NCBI GenBank assembly: GCA_029553855.1
Contig: JAKPKE010000224.1
Location: 1-44,608 of the forward strand
Length of the DNA stretch: 44,608 nucleotides
Direction of reading: 5' to 3'
From: Bacillota bacterium
Lineage (GTDB): Bacteria > Bacillota > Clostridia > Lutisporales > Lutisporaceae
Under the pieces are notes generated by a model. The model was not told where the DNA came from, did not search any database, and saw only the letters and a program-made list of their open reading frames with translations. Position numbers and translations under genes: made by a program. Positions 36,473 to 44,608 of this stretch are shown piece by piece (the stretch's first letter is position 1; the number at the start of each line of letters is the position of its first letter).

Positions 36473-37519
36473 ATGAGAAAAGAGAATGTAAAGGTAATTA
36501 TCTGGGGATTAGGCGCAATGGGAGGCGGAATTGCCGACATGCTCCTTAAGAAGAAGGGCGTGGAAATTGTAGGTGCCGTCGGCAGGGGAGCCAAAATCGG
36601 CAAAAGTATGTATGATTACATAAAAACTGAAAAAGGCAGCAAACCGGATGTAAAAATCGGAGCCTTTGAAGATGTTATTAAAGAAAAGGCGGCAGATGTT
36701 GTCCTTATTTGCACAAATTCATTTACCAGAAATGTTTTTGACAAGATAGCGTATTGTTTGGAGAAGAAGATAAATGTTATATCCAGTGCAGAACAAATGG
36801 CTTATCCAAAAGCTGCCGAACCTGAGCTTACAAAGAAGCTGGATGAAATTGCAAAGTCAAATGGTGTGACAGTGCTTGGAACAGGTATAAATCCGGGATT
36901 TATTATGGATCTCCTTGTAGTAGCTTTTACAGGAGCATGTGAAGAAGTAGAGCATATAGTTGCAAGACGTGTTAACAGTCTGTCGCCTTTTGGACCGGCA
37001 GTAATGGAGGAGCAGGGTATAGGTTTAACAGTGGATGAATTCAACAAAGGTGTTGAAACAGGAAAGCTTGCAGGCCATGTAGGCTTTGCAGAGTCAATAG
37101 GAATGATAGCAGATGCGATAGGCTGGAAGCTCAGCGATTTAAAGCAAAGCATGGAGCCTATAGTTACTGATGTTGACAGGAAGTCACAATACGGCTTTGC
37201 AAAAGCAGGAGATGTAGCAGGATGTGCAATGAAGGGATATGGTTATGTTAACGGAGAGCTTAAAATAGAAATGGATCATCCACAGCAGATAGAGCCTCAT
37301 CTTGCAGGAACAGATACGGGAGATTATATCATTATAAAGGGCACACCCAACGTAAATATGGCCAATAAGCCGGAAATACCCGGCGGAATCGGTACAATTG
37401 CCATGTGTGTCAATATGATTCCTCACGTAATAAATGCAAGACCGGGTCTTAAGACTATGATTGACCTTCCGGTTCCAAGAGCAATTATGGGGGATATGAG
37501 GGAAATGATAGAAGAATAG
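36473..37519 (+). CDS. ord: 2,4-diaminopentanoate dehydrogenase
   Basis: 348 residues from the ATG at 36473 (AGGAGG upstream). Oxidatively deaminates (2R,4S)-2,4-diaminopentanoate to 2-amino-4-oxopentanoate with NAD(P). Rossmann motif GLGAMGGG (residues about 12-19) and a dihydrodipicolinate-reductase-like layout (GTGINPGFIMDLLV near 140). First gene of the sigma-54 unit, followed by the thiolase subunits that use its product. The assignment rests on family resemblance plus the complete gene set around it. Confidence 0.94.
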   Translation: MRKENVKVIIWGLGAMGGGIADMLLKKKGVEIVGAVGRGAKIGKSMYDYIKTEKGSKPDVKIGAFEDVIKEKAADVVLICTNSFTRNVFDKIAYCLEKKINVISSAEQMAYPKAAEPELTKKLDEIAKSNGVTVLGTGINPGFIMDLLVVAFTGACEEVEHIVARRVNSLSPFGPAVMEEQGIGLTVDEFNKGVETGKLAGHVGFAESIGMIADAIGWKLSDLKQSMEPIVTDVDRKSQYGFAKAGDVAGCAMKGYGYVNGELKIEMDHPQQIEPHLAGTDTGDYIIIKGTPNVNMANKPEIPGGIGTIAMCVNMIPHVINARPGLKTMIDLPVPRAIMGDMREMIEE

Positions 37520-37608
37520 AATCTGAATTGAGGGACATAAGTTTTGCGGCACAAGTATGTCCATCGTAAAATATTAAGATTCATAAATAGTAAAAGGAGT
37601 GTTGTCAA

Positions 37609-37920
37609 ATGAAATCAGCAAAAAAAGGTGATTGGGTGCAGATACATCAGATTCTGCTTAAACCTGGAGAGAGAGCACCACAGGTTCCCGAAGATACTAA
37701 AAAGGTTCCCCTGGAACTATGGATAAAGGGAATAGCCCTTCATGATGCTGAAGTCGGTTCGATTGTGGAAATCAAAACCTCTACGGGAAGAAAGGTCAAA
37801 GGTACGTTGAGGACAGTTAATCCAAGATACAATCATGACTTTGGAGACTTTGTGCCTGAGTTGTTAAAGGTAGATATGCAGCTTAAGGAAATACTCTTCG
37901 GAGGTGATATAGATGAGTAA
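37609..37920 (+). CDS. ortA: 2-amino-4-ketopentanoate thiolase, alpha subunit
   Basis: 103 residues, AAAAGGAG before the ATG. Small subunit of the PLP-dependent thiolase that splits 2-amino-4-oxopentanoate with CoA into acetyl-CoA and alanine. Recognisable by its length, by the segments GDWVQIHQILLKPGERAPQ and RTVNPRYNHDFGDFVPEL, and by overlap of its end with ortB (eight bases). Confidence 0.93.
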   Translation: MKSAKKGDWVQIHQILLKPGERAPQVPEDTKKVPLELWIKGIALHDAEVGSIVEIKTSTGRKVKGTLRTVNPRYNHDFGDFVPELLKVDMQLKEILFGGDIDE

Positions 37921-39334
37921 AGATATGTCATACGCAGCAGTAATGGGAAGAAAAAATGAAATTATGAAAAAAGCAATAGGTATTGACTTTAGTGTATTCG
38001 AATCGGGAAGTATTTCCTTTGACTATGAGAAAATGATGAGAGAAACAGGATATTCACTGGATGAGATACAAAAAATTCAAGTTGAAACATGCGTTGGAAA
38101 TACGCCCCTTGTAGAGCTCAAAAATCTTACAAAATTAGCCAGGAAGCTTGCACCAAAAGGCAAAGGAGCAAGGATTTTCATGAAGGATGAAGCGGCAAAT
38201 CCATCGGGAAGCTTTAAGGCAAGAAGAGCGGCTACTTCTGTATACCATGCAAAGAAGAACGGCTATAAGGGAGTATTAACTGCAACTAGCGGTAATTATG
38301 GTGCTGCAGTAGCATCTCAGGCTTCAAAAAGAGGACTGCAGTGCATTGTTTTACAGGAGTGCTATGACAGCAGAATGATAGGTCAGCCGGAAATACTTGA
38401 AAAGCAGCGCGCCTGTGAGGCTTACGGAGCAGAGGTAATACAGCTTTCAGTAGGACCTGAGCTTTTCTATTACTTCCTTACATTGCTGGAGGAAACAGGA
38501 TATTTCAACGCGTCTTTGTATACTCCTTTTGGAATTGCAGGGATTGAGACTTTAGGATATGAGATTGCCATGCAGTTCAGGGAAATGATGGGTAAAGATC
38601 CTGACAAAGTTGTAATTACCCACGCGGGAGGCGGAAATGTTACAGGTACTGCAAGAGGACTTCTGAAAGCAGGAGCAAAGGATGTGGAAATCGTTGGTGC
38701 CAGCGTTGATCTTTCAGGGCTTCATATGGCTTCAGACAAGGATTTCAACAGAAAGTCCTTTACTACAGGACATACAGGTTTCGGAATACCCTTTGCAACC
38801 TTGCCCGACAGATCTGACGTTCCCAGAAATGCAGCAAGAGCTTTAAGATATTTGGACAGATATTTGATTGTAAAACAGGGCGAAGTATTCTATATGACAG
38901 AGGCATTGTCGGTTCTTGAAGGTTTGGAACGCGGACCCGCAGGAAATACAGCACTTACGGCTGCTTTTGCCCTGGCACAGGAAATGGACGAGGATCAGAC
39001 CATAGTAGTTCAGGAAACTGAGTATACAGGAGCAGGAAAGCATCCTATGCCGCAGCTTACCTTTGCCAGAGAAAACGGAATCGAGATATTGTTCGGTAAT
39101 CCGGATGACGATGTACCCGGTAAAAACATAATACTTCCGGCTAATCCTTCGGACATAAAGCTGAGAGACTTTGACCTTGAAAAGGTAAGGGCATCATATA
39201 TTAAAAACTGCATTACCAATAACAAGGTTAATGAAATCACAAAAGATGATTTTGACTTCCTTATAAAAGAGACAAAATCCGACAGCAAGTTTGTAGGCGA
39301 TGTACTGGCGGAATTGAATGTGAAGATCAAATAA
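37913..39334 (+). CDS. ortB: 2-amino-4-ketopentanoate thiolase, beta subunit
   Basis: 473 residues, GGAGGTGAT before the ATG. Catalytic PLP subunit of fold type II (threonine-synthase/cysteine-synthase-like): the PLP lysine is in NPSGSFKARRA (about residues 97-107), and TATSGNYGAAVASQ and the phosphate loop THAGGGNVTGTARG follow. Works with OrtA in ornithine oxidation. Eight-base overlap with ortA and 15-base gap to oraS. Confidence 0.95.
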   Translation: MSKDMSYAAVMGRKNEIMKKAIGIDFSVFESGSISFDYEKMMRETGYSLDEIQKIQVETCVGNTPLVELKNLTKLARKLAPKGKGARIFMKDEAANPSGSFKARRAATSVYHAKKNGYKGVLTATSGNYGAAVASQASKRGLQCIVLQECYDSRMIGQPEILEKQRACEAYGAEVIQLSVGPELFYYFLTLLEETGYFNASLYTPFGIAGIETLGYEIAMQFREMMGKDPDKVVITHAGGGNVTGTARGLLKAGAKDVEIVGASVDLSGLHMASDKDFNRKSFTTGHTGFGIPFATLPDRSDVPRNAARALRYLDRYLIVKQGEVFYMTEALSVLEGLERGPAGNTALTAAFALAQEMDEDQTIVVQETEYTGAGKHPMPQLTFARENGIEILFGNPDDDVPGKNIILPANPSDIKLRDFDLEKVRASYIKNCITNNKVNEITKDDFDFLIKETKSDSKFVGDVLAELNVKIK

Positions 39335-39349
39335 AATGGAGGGGTAGAA

Positions 39350-39706
39350 ATGGCAGTAAAACGTGCAGATGACTACCAGACAAGAAGAGAGCATCTCAAG
39401 AACCTTTCTGACGATGAGCTGAAAAAGAGATTCTGGGAGCTTGCAGAAAAGGTAGTTGAACCGATGCTTGAGCTTGGCTACAAGAACACGACTCCGGCAA
39501 TAGAAAGAAGTGTTCTCCTGAGAATGGGCTTCTCCAGTCTTGAAGTAAAACCTATTGTTGAAGGTGTTATGAAAAAAGGGCTTATGGGAAAGGGTGCAGG
39601 CAATGTTGTCTGGCGGCTATCCAAGAAGCTCGGGGTTTCTGTAAGAGAAGCCGGAATTGGCCTATCCGATGGCAAATACTGGGATGAAGTCGATAAATTA
39701 TTTTAA
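39350..39706 (+). CDS. oraS: D-ornithine 4,5-aminomutase, small subunit
   Basis: 118 residues, GGAGGGG before the ATG. Small subunit of the adenosylcobalamin- and PLP-dependent mutase that moves the 5-amino group of D-ornithine to C4. Recognised by DDYQTRREHLKNLSDDELKK, the expected length and its place immediately before oraE (13-base gap). It stabilises the large subunit rather than carrying the cofactor. Confidence 0.94.
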   Translation: MAVKRADDYQTRREHLKNLSDDELKKRFWELAEKVVEPMLELGYKNTTPAIERSVLLRMGFSSLEVKPIVEGVMKKGLMGKGAGNVVWRLSKKLGVSVREAGIGLSDGKYWDEVDKLF

Positions 39707-39719
39707 AGGAGGGGAGCAT

Positions 39720-41912
39720 ATGAAATTAGATCCTAATAAAAAGTTGGATATTAAAGAACTTCTTAAGGACCTTGAGAGCTACAGGCCAAGAAGAAGAGGC
39801 TGGCATTGGAGGGACGGGAGAAATGAGAAAAGGACCGTGGGAGACTTTGAATATCATGAGACATCCGAAGGGCTCAAAAACTATGTTCCCCTGCCGGGGA
39901 GCCGTGGTTTCAACTATATAGACCCTCAGCCGGACTGTGTAATAACTACTGAAATAGCCTCGGGCAGGTTTGAGGATGATATTCGAAGAATGAGAATGGC
40001 TGCCTGGCACGGTGCCGACCATATGATGGTTATAAGGACAATGGGGCAATCCCACATCGATTCACTTATTGAAGGTACTACACAGGGTATAGGGGGTATT
40101 GCCGTTACAAGAAAGCAGTGCAGGGCAACAAGGAAAGCTTTGGATATGATAGAGGACGAAGTGGGCAGGCCTATTAATTTTCATTCATACATATCCGGAG
40201 TCGCAGGTCCTGATATTGCGGTAATGTTTGCGGAAGAGGGAGTAAACGGTGCTCATCAGGATCCCCAGTACAACGTGTTGTACAGGAATGTAAATATGGT
40301 CAGAAGCTTTGTTGATGCATGCGAAGCAAAGAAAGTCATGGTCTGGGCAGATATACTTCAGATTGATGGAGCTCATAATGCCAACGCTACTGCCATGAAG
40401 GCCTGGAAAGTGAGACCGGAGCTTATGGTTCAGCATGCCATAAACAGCATATTTTCAAGAAAGATCGGTATGAAAGCAGAAAATATAGCACTTTCAACCG
40501 TACCTCCGACAGCACCGCCGGCCCCGCGTATGAGAATAGACCTGCCTTATGCCGTTGCGCTGCGTGACTTCTTCAGCGACTATAAAATGAGAGCCCAGCA
40601 GAATACAAAATATATGGAATCAGATATGAGGGAAGCAACGGTTACACATACACTGGACCTTATGATTTCCAGGCTTACCGGTGCAGACATACAATCAACC
40701 ATTACTCCCGATGAGGGTAGAAACGTTCCGTGGCATTACAACAACATAGCTGCAATCAGCACAGCGAAGCAAGCCCTTAACGGCATGGACGGACTTCGTG
40801 AAATGATAAAGCTGGACAGGGAAGGGCCTCTGGGAGATGAAGTAAGGGAACTCAAAGAAAGAGCAGTATTATTTTTAGAAGAAATACTTGAAGTGGGCGG
40901 TTATTTCAAGGCAGTTGAAAATGGTTTCTTCATTGACAGCGGATACTATCCCGAAAGAAACGGAGACGGAATTCCAAGGCAGATTGACGGCGGAATTGGG
41001 GTAGGAATGATATTTGAAAGGGATAAGGACTACTTTGCTCCTGTATCCGTACACTATGGCTACAACAATATACCGGCTGAGTTCAAGAAGGCTTCCGATG
41101 CTATAGGCGGGGATACTTTTGAGGATTCGTCAAAGATTGTCTATATTGACGAACTTGATGAATATGACAATGTAAATACAAGACTCAAAGAGCTTGACAA
41201 GTACTATGATACTAATATTGTAAAGCCGGAAGTGGAATGGAGGGCGGACGGAATCGTAGCTACTACAATTTTCCTCCCACTGGATGAGAGAACCGCAGAG
41301 TTTGCAGCTATAAAATGCGGCGAAAAGCTTGGGCTTGAAGATGTTACGGTAGCACACAAGCAAGGGTTGCATCCTTCTGAAGGCACTATAGTTGAAATAA
41401 AAGGCAAGGTTAAATTCGACATTGATATTAGCGAACTTGTAATCCCGGAAAAAGTTCCTGTGCTGTCGGAAGAGGAAATCAGAGCGGATGTTTCGGCAAA
41501 ACCAATGTCCGTTGTAGCTGCCACCGTGGGAAATGACGAGCACTCTGTCGGAATGAAAGAGACTCTGGATATCAAGCACGGAGGAATTGAGGGGTTTGGT
41601 ATAAAATACCTTTATCTCGGAACCTCATGCCCCGTTGAAAAACTAGTGGATGCGGCAATTGAAACAAATGCAGATGCTATACTTGCCAGCACAATAATTA
41701 CCCATGATGATGTTCATACAAAGAATATGAGTAAGCTGCATGATCTTTGCGTAGAAAAAGGTATAAGAGATAAAGTAATGCTGATTGTTGGCGGTACACA
41801 GGTAACAAACGAAATAGCTGTGGAAGCGGGTATGGACGCAGGCTTTGGCAGAGGTACCCACGGCATTGATGTAGCCAGCTTCCTTGTCAAGAGAAGAAGG
41901 GAAAAACAATAA
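39720..41912 (+). CDS. oraE: D-ornithine 4,5-aminomutase, large subunit
   Basis: 730 residues from the ATG at 39720 (AAGGAGGGG upstream; a longer frame runs back into oraS). Carries both PLP and cobalamin. The central barrel spans about 90-400. The C-terminal Rossmann-like cobalamin domain (about 605-730) has the DxHxxG signature as DEHSVG, followed by GFGIKYLYLGTSCPVE and the later GGTQVTNEIAVEAG. With OraS it makes 2,4-diaminopentanoate. Adenosylcobalamin enzymes of this type are prone to inactivation, which makes the next gene relevant. Confidence 0.96.
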   Translation: MKLDPNKKLDIKELLKDLESYRPRRRGWHWRDGRNEKRTVGDFEYHETSEGLKNYVPLPGSRGFNYIDPQPDCVITTEIASGRFEDDIRRMRMAAWHGADHMMVIRTMGQSHIDSLIEGTTQGIGGIAVTRKQCRATRKALDMIEDEVGRPINFHSYISGVAGPDIAVMFAEEGVNGAHQDPQYNVLYRNVNMVRSFVDACEAKKVMVWADILQIDGAHNANATAMKAWKVRPELMVQHAINSIFSRKIGMKAENIALSTVPPTAPPAPRMRIDLPYAVALRDFFSDYKMRAQQNTKYMESDMREATVTHTLDLMISRLTGADIQSTITPDEGRNVPWHYNNIAAISTAKQALNGMDGLREMIKLDREGPLGDEVRELKERAVLFLEEILEVGGYFKAVENGFFIDSGYYPERNGDGIPRQIDGGIGVGMIFERDKDYFAPVSVHYGYNNIPAEFKKASDAIGGDTFEDSSKIVYIDELDEYDNVNTRLKELDKYYDTNIVKPEVEWRADGIVATTIFLPLDERTAEFAAIKCGEKLGLEDVTVAHKQGLHPSEGTIVEIKGKVKFDIDISELVIPEKVPVLSEEEIRADVSAKPMSVVAATVGNDEHSVGMKETLDIKHGGIEGFGIKYLYLGTSCPVEKLVDAAIETNADAILASTIITHDDVHTKNMSKLHDLCVEKGIRDKVMLIVGGTQVTNEIAVEAGMDAGFGRGTHGIDVASFLVKRRREKQ

Positions 41913-41913
41913 A

Positions 41914-43266
41914 ATGAGAATTAGTGTACTGGTTGCTGAAATCGGCAGCACCACTACAGTAGTTAATGCATTTGACAGGATAACCAGCCCTTGTCCGGAA
42001 TTTATCGGGCAAGGGCAAGCTCCTACCTCAGTGCTGGATGGTGATGTTACTGTAGGTTTGAGGGGCGCCCTGGAGGATTTAAAGAACAACCTGGGGGAAG
42101 CCGAACTTTTATGGGATGAGTTCCTTGCTACCAGCAGTGCAGCAGGAGGACTCAGGATGACAGTCCACGGCCTTGTTTATGATATGACGGTAAGGGCTTC
42201 CAGGGAGGCTGCATTAGGTGCAGGAGCAATAATAAAGCATGTTACTGCAGGAAAGCTCAGGAGGACAGACTTAAAAAAGCTTGAGGAAATAAGGCCGAAT
42301 ATTATCCTTATTGCAGGAGGAGTGGATTACGGCGAAAGAGAAACTGCGCTGCACAACTTTGAAATGATAGCATCAATGAAACTTGGCATTCCGGTGATAT
42401 ATGCCGGAAATATTGAGAATCAGGATGAGGTCAGGCTTATTTCAGAGGAAACAGGCACAAGGCTTTATATAGTAGAAAACGTTTATCCAAAAGTTGATAT
42501 TCTTAATGTGGAGCCAACCAGAAAAGTAATTCAGGAAGTATTTGAAGAGCATATCATCCATGCCCCGGGAATGAGCAATGTAAGGGATATGGTAAATGGG
42601 CCTATTATACCTACGCCAGGGGCGGTAATGGAAGCCGCAAAGCTTTTGAAAGAGCACATAGGTGATCTTATAGTATTTGACGTCGGCGGTGCAACCACCG
42701 ATGTCCATTCTGTTACAGAGGGATCCGAAGAAATAAATCTTATGCTTATAAGCCCGGAGCCTTTAGCAAAGAGGACTGTTGAGGGAGATTTAGGAGTATA
42801 TGTGAACCTTGCACACATAGTTGAAAAAATTGGCCTGGAAAACTTAAAGAGTGAATTTCAGGATACAGAAGAGCTTATTAAAAGTATAAAGTCGATTCCG
42901 GGTACGGATCGGGAGATAAAGTTTGTCGAAAGGATTACAAAAGAGGCCGTACTTACATCCTTGGAGCGCCATGCCGGAAGGATAAGATACCTTTATGGCC
43001 CATCAGGGAAAAAAACAGTCGCGGAAGGCAAGGATCTTACAAATGTAAAGTATATAATCGGTACGGGAGGAGCATTGACCAGACTTCCAGGCCGGAATGA
43101 AATTCTTAAGGCGGTAGGGCTGTATGGCAAGGGTATGGGTTTGTATCCAGGGAAGGAAGCCCGGGTATTAATAGACAATGATTATATTATGTCCTCTCTG
43201 GGAGTGCTTTCCAGAAGGTTCCCGGAAGCTGCCCTTAAGCTTATGAAAAATAGTTTGCAAATATAG
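41914..43266 (+). CDS. MutL/GlmL-like ASKHA ATPase, probable mutase reactivase
   Basis: 450 residues from the ATG at 41914, one base after the oraE stop. Actin/Hsp70-like ATPase fold: phosphate motifs VAEIGSTTTVVNAF near the N-terminus and VFDVGGATTDVHSV (about 252-265), with GTGGALTRLPG near 385. This is the MutL/GlmL group beside glutamate mutase genes. Placement directly after oraE suggests a chaperone that exchanges damaged cobalamin in OraSE; that is inference from context. Not the DNA mismatch repair MutL. Confidence 0.9.
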   Translation: MRISVLVAEIGSTTTVVNAFDRITSPCPEFIGQGQAPTSVLDGDVTVGLRGALEDLKNNLGEAELLWDEFLATSSAAGGLRMTVHGLVYDMTVRASREAALGAGAIIKHVTAGKLRRTDLKKLEEIRPNIILIAGGVDYGERETALHNFEMIASMKLGIPVIYAGNIENQDEVRLISEETGTRLYIVENVYPKVDILNVEPTRKVIQEVFEEHIIHAPGMSNVRDMVNGPIIPTPGAVMEAAKLLKEHIGDLIVFDVGGATTDVHSVTEGSEEINLMLISPEPLAKRTVEGDLGVYVNLAHIVEKIGLENLKSEFQDTEELIKSIKSIPGTDREIKFVERITKEAVLTSLERHAGRIRYLYGPSGKKTVAEGKDLTNVKYIIGTGGALTRLPGRNEILKAVGLYGKGMGLYPGKEARVLIDNDYIMSSLGVLSRRFPEAALKLMKNSLQI

Positions 43267-43270
43267 TCAG

Positions 43271-43330
43271 GCAATAGGCTATAAGCGATAGGATTCAGTA
43301 TGGCTTCGATGCCGTATCCTAACCCATTGC
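43271..43330. repeat. Nested palindrome between mutL-like gene and orr
   Basis: GCAAT (43271-43275) pairs with ATTGC (43326-43330); inside, GGA plus TATGGC pairs with GCCGTA plus TCC around the loop TTCGAT. The stem is interrupted. It may tune transcript processing or be a small dispersed repeat. Confidence 0.5.
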
Positions 43331-43354
43331 CGATAATTTGGAGGTGAGATAATA

Positions 43355-44416
43355 ATGAGTTATCCTGCAATTAGGGTTAATCTGGAGAAATTAGCATGCA
43401 ATACTAAAGCCCTGGTTGAAAAATGCGGTAAATCCGGTATTGATGTGGTTCCTGTAACCAAGGTATATTGCGGTATTCCTGAAATTGCCAAAGCATCTGT
43501 TTCCGCAGGGGCAAAGATGCTTGCCGACTCAAGAATTGAAAATATAATAAAACTGAAGGATATCAATATACCGAAGCTGCTTCTCAGGATTCCGATGTTG
43601 TCACAGGTTGATGAAATAGTTGAACATGTTGATATCAGCCTCAATTCAGAATATGAAGTGATAAAAGCCCTTTCTGAAAAATCTCTGAAAAAGGGAAAGG
43701 TTCATAAAGTAATATTAATGGTTGATATTGGTGATCTTAGAGAAGGCGTGTGGTATGAAAATGCAGTAGAGTCTGCCGGAAGGATACTGGAACTTAAGGG
43801 CATAGAGCTTATCGGAATCGGAACTAACCTGACCTGTTACGGAGCTGTAATTCCGAGTAAAGATAACCTTGGACTTCTTGTATCTATAACAGAAAAGATA
43901 GAAAGTAAATATAATATAAAGCTTAGTATTATCTCCGGCGGCAACTCAAGCAGCATATATATGATTGAAAAGAATGAAATACCCAAGGGGATTAATCAGC
44001 TAAGACTAGGCGAATCTATTGTACTTGGCTATGAAACAGCTTATGGCGATAAAATAGAAGGAACATGGCAGGATGTGTTTACCTTTTTGGCAGAAATCGT
44101 AGAGCTTAAGGAAAAACCTTCTATTCCCATAGGCAAGACCGGTGTTGATGCCTTTGGAGAAAAGCCTGTATTTACAGACAGGGGTGTAAGGAAAAGGGCA
44201 ATATTGGCTGCCGGAAGGCAGGATGTGAAGATTGATGGAATAAAGCCGAGGGATAAGGATGCAATAGTATTGGGTGCAAGCAGTGATCATTTGATTATTG
44301 ATGTAAGCGACTGCAAGCAGGAATATAAGGTAGGGGATGTACTGGAATTTGACATGGATTACGGTGCATTGCTTGCAGCGTTTACTTCCGGGTATGTGCA
44401 CAAAATAATTGAGTAA
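43355..44416 (+). CDS. orr: Ornithine racemase
   Basis: 353 residues, GGAGGTGAG before the ATG. PLP enzyme of the alanine-racemase N-terminal type: the PLP lysine is Lys36 in VVPVTKVYCG; LVDIGDLREG-type and ISGGNSSS segments follow. Supplies D-ornithine for OraSE from L-ornithine. It is the last gene of the cluster here and is followed by a terminator. An alternative broad-specificity racemase is possible, but the setting makes ornithine by far the likeliest substrate. Confidence 0.93.
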   Translation: MSYPAIRVNLEKLACNTKALVEKCGKSGIDVVPVTKVYCGIPEIAKASVSAGAKMLADSRIENIIKLKDINIPKLLLRIPMLSQVDEIVEHVDISLNSEYEVIKALSEKSLKKGKVHKVILMVDIGDLREGVWYENAVESAGRILELKGIELIGIGTNLTCYGAVIPSKDNLGLLVSITEKIESKYNIKLSIISGGNSSSIYMIEKNEIPKGINQLRLGESIVLGYETAYGDKIEGTWQDVFTFLAEIVELKEKPSIPIGKTGVDAFGEKPVFTDRGVRKRAILAAGRQDVKIDGIKPRDKDAIVLGASSDHLIIDVSDCKQEYKVGDVLEFDMDYGALLAAFTSGYVHKIIE

Positions 44417-44428
44417 GCTTATGTAAGT

Positions 44429-44452
44429 AGGGGTGCTGAGGCACCCCTTTTT
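44429..44452 (+). terminator. Rho-independent terminator of the ornithine operon
   Basis: GGGGTGC, loop TGAG, GCACCCC, then five T, 13 bases after the orr stop. Confidence 0.95.
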
Positions 44453-44462
44453 CGTATTTGGA

Positions 44463-44489
44463 GAAAAATGTGACGCAGTCACATTTTTC
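44463..44489. repeat. Palindromic hairpin repeat, copy 2
   Basis: GAAAAATGTGAC, loop GCA, GTCACATTTTTC: a perfect 12-bp stem and the same element as at 7006-7032. Confidence 0.65.
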
Positions 44490-44608
44490 AGTCACGAGTC
44501 GCTAGTCGCGAGATACGAGAAAAGCCAGGGTATTCCTTGGGGGTCAAAGATTCTTCACTGCGTTCAGGATGACATACTACCTCAACAATCTGAGCATTTT
44601 GCACAAAG
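44490..44608. other. Non-coding tail with repeat-like sequence
   Basis: No gene visible. Contains CACGAGTCGC/GTCGCGAGATACGAG short repeats and, near 44549-44576, AGATTCTTCACTGCGTTCAG followed by GATGACAT, a sequence type that I associate with dispersed intergenic repeats of Firmicutes. Confidence 0.4.

Noticed and set aside
41914-43266. DNA mismatch repair MutL
   Set aside because: The protein has an actin/Hsp70-type ATPase fold (EIGSTTT, DVGGATTD), not the GHKL motifs of mismatch repair MutL.
36428-44416. D-proline or glycine reductase selenoprotein genes within the ornithine cluster
   Set aside because: No in-frame UGA interruption or reductase motif is present; all genes of the cluster belong to ornithine oxidation or its support.

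Overview
The window reads as chromosome of an anaerobic, endospore-forming member of the Clostridia. I cannot fix the genus. The evidence is low-GC coding in the main block, a SCIFF-type six-cysteine peptide gene, BofC-like and SpoIID/LytB-like proteins, QueH in place of QueG, HemZ, a T-box in front of hisS-aspS, and a complete anaerobic ornithine-oxidation cluster.

Left part (1-6690, all minus strand, visibly richer in G and C than the rest). Five cell-envelope genes run leftwards as an apparent operon: a small membrane protein, a zinc-ribbon multi-pass membrane protein, a 631-residue exported protein of unusual architecture, and two lipoproteins, the last cut by the window edge. Upstream of them, separated by a strong terminator, is a membrane-embedded LuxR-type regulator. 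I do not recognise this operon as a described system. It is the best candidate here for something new.

Middle part (7099-34595, all plus strand) is a conserved housekeeping block: BofC-like protein, ruvCAB, queH, SpoIID-like, queA, tgt, yajC, scfA (SCIFF), gamma-carbonic anhydrase-like, secD, secF, LapA-like, recJ, apt, relA, dtd, MBL hydrolase, hemZ, T-box, hisS, aspS, tcdA, a CsoR/CstR-type repressor, an RseC-like protein, thioredoxin and glyA. Notable points are an SCIFF gene with a C-terminal extension and no adjacent maturase, a T-box whose specifier region contains overlapping Asp and His codons, and a CsoR-family protein in which the metal-binding His position is Tyr.

Right part (34742-44416, plus strand) is an ornithine fermentation unit. 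A RocR-like sigma-54 activator is followed by two identical 16-bp palindromes and a well-formed -24/-12 promoter, then ord, ortA, ortB, oraS, oraE, a MutL/GlmL-like ATPase and orr. Together these convert L-ornithine to D-ornithine, then 2,4-diaminopentanoate, then 2-amino-4-oxopentanoate, which is cleaved with CoA to acetyl-CoA and alanine. The regulator, its sites and the pathway are all contained in the window.

I saw no rRNA, tRNA, CRISPR array, transposase or phage gene. Starts were chosen mainly from Shine-Dalgarno spacing and family N-termini. All function calls are by reading motifs, not by database search.
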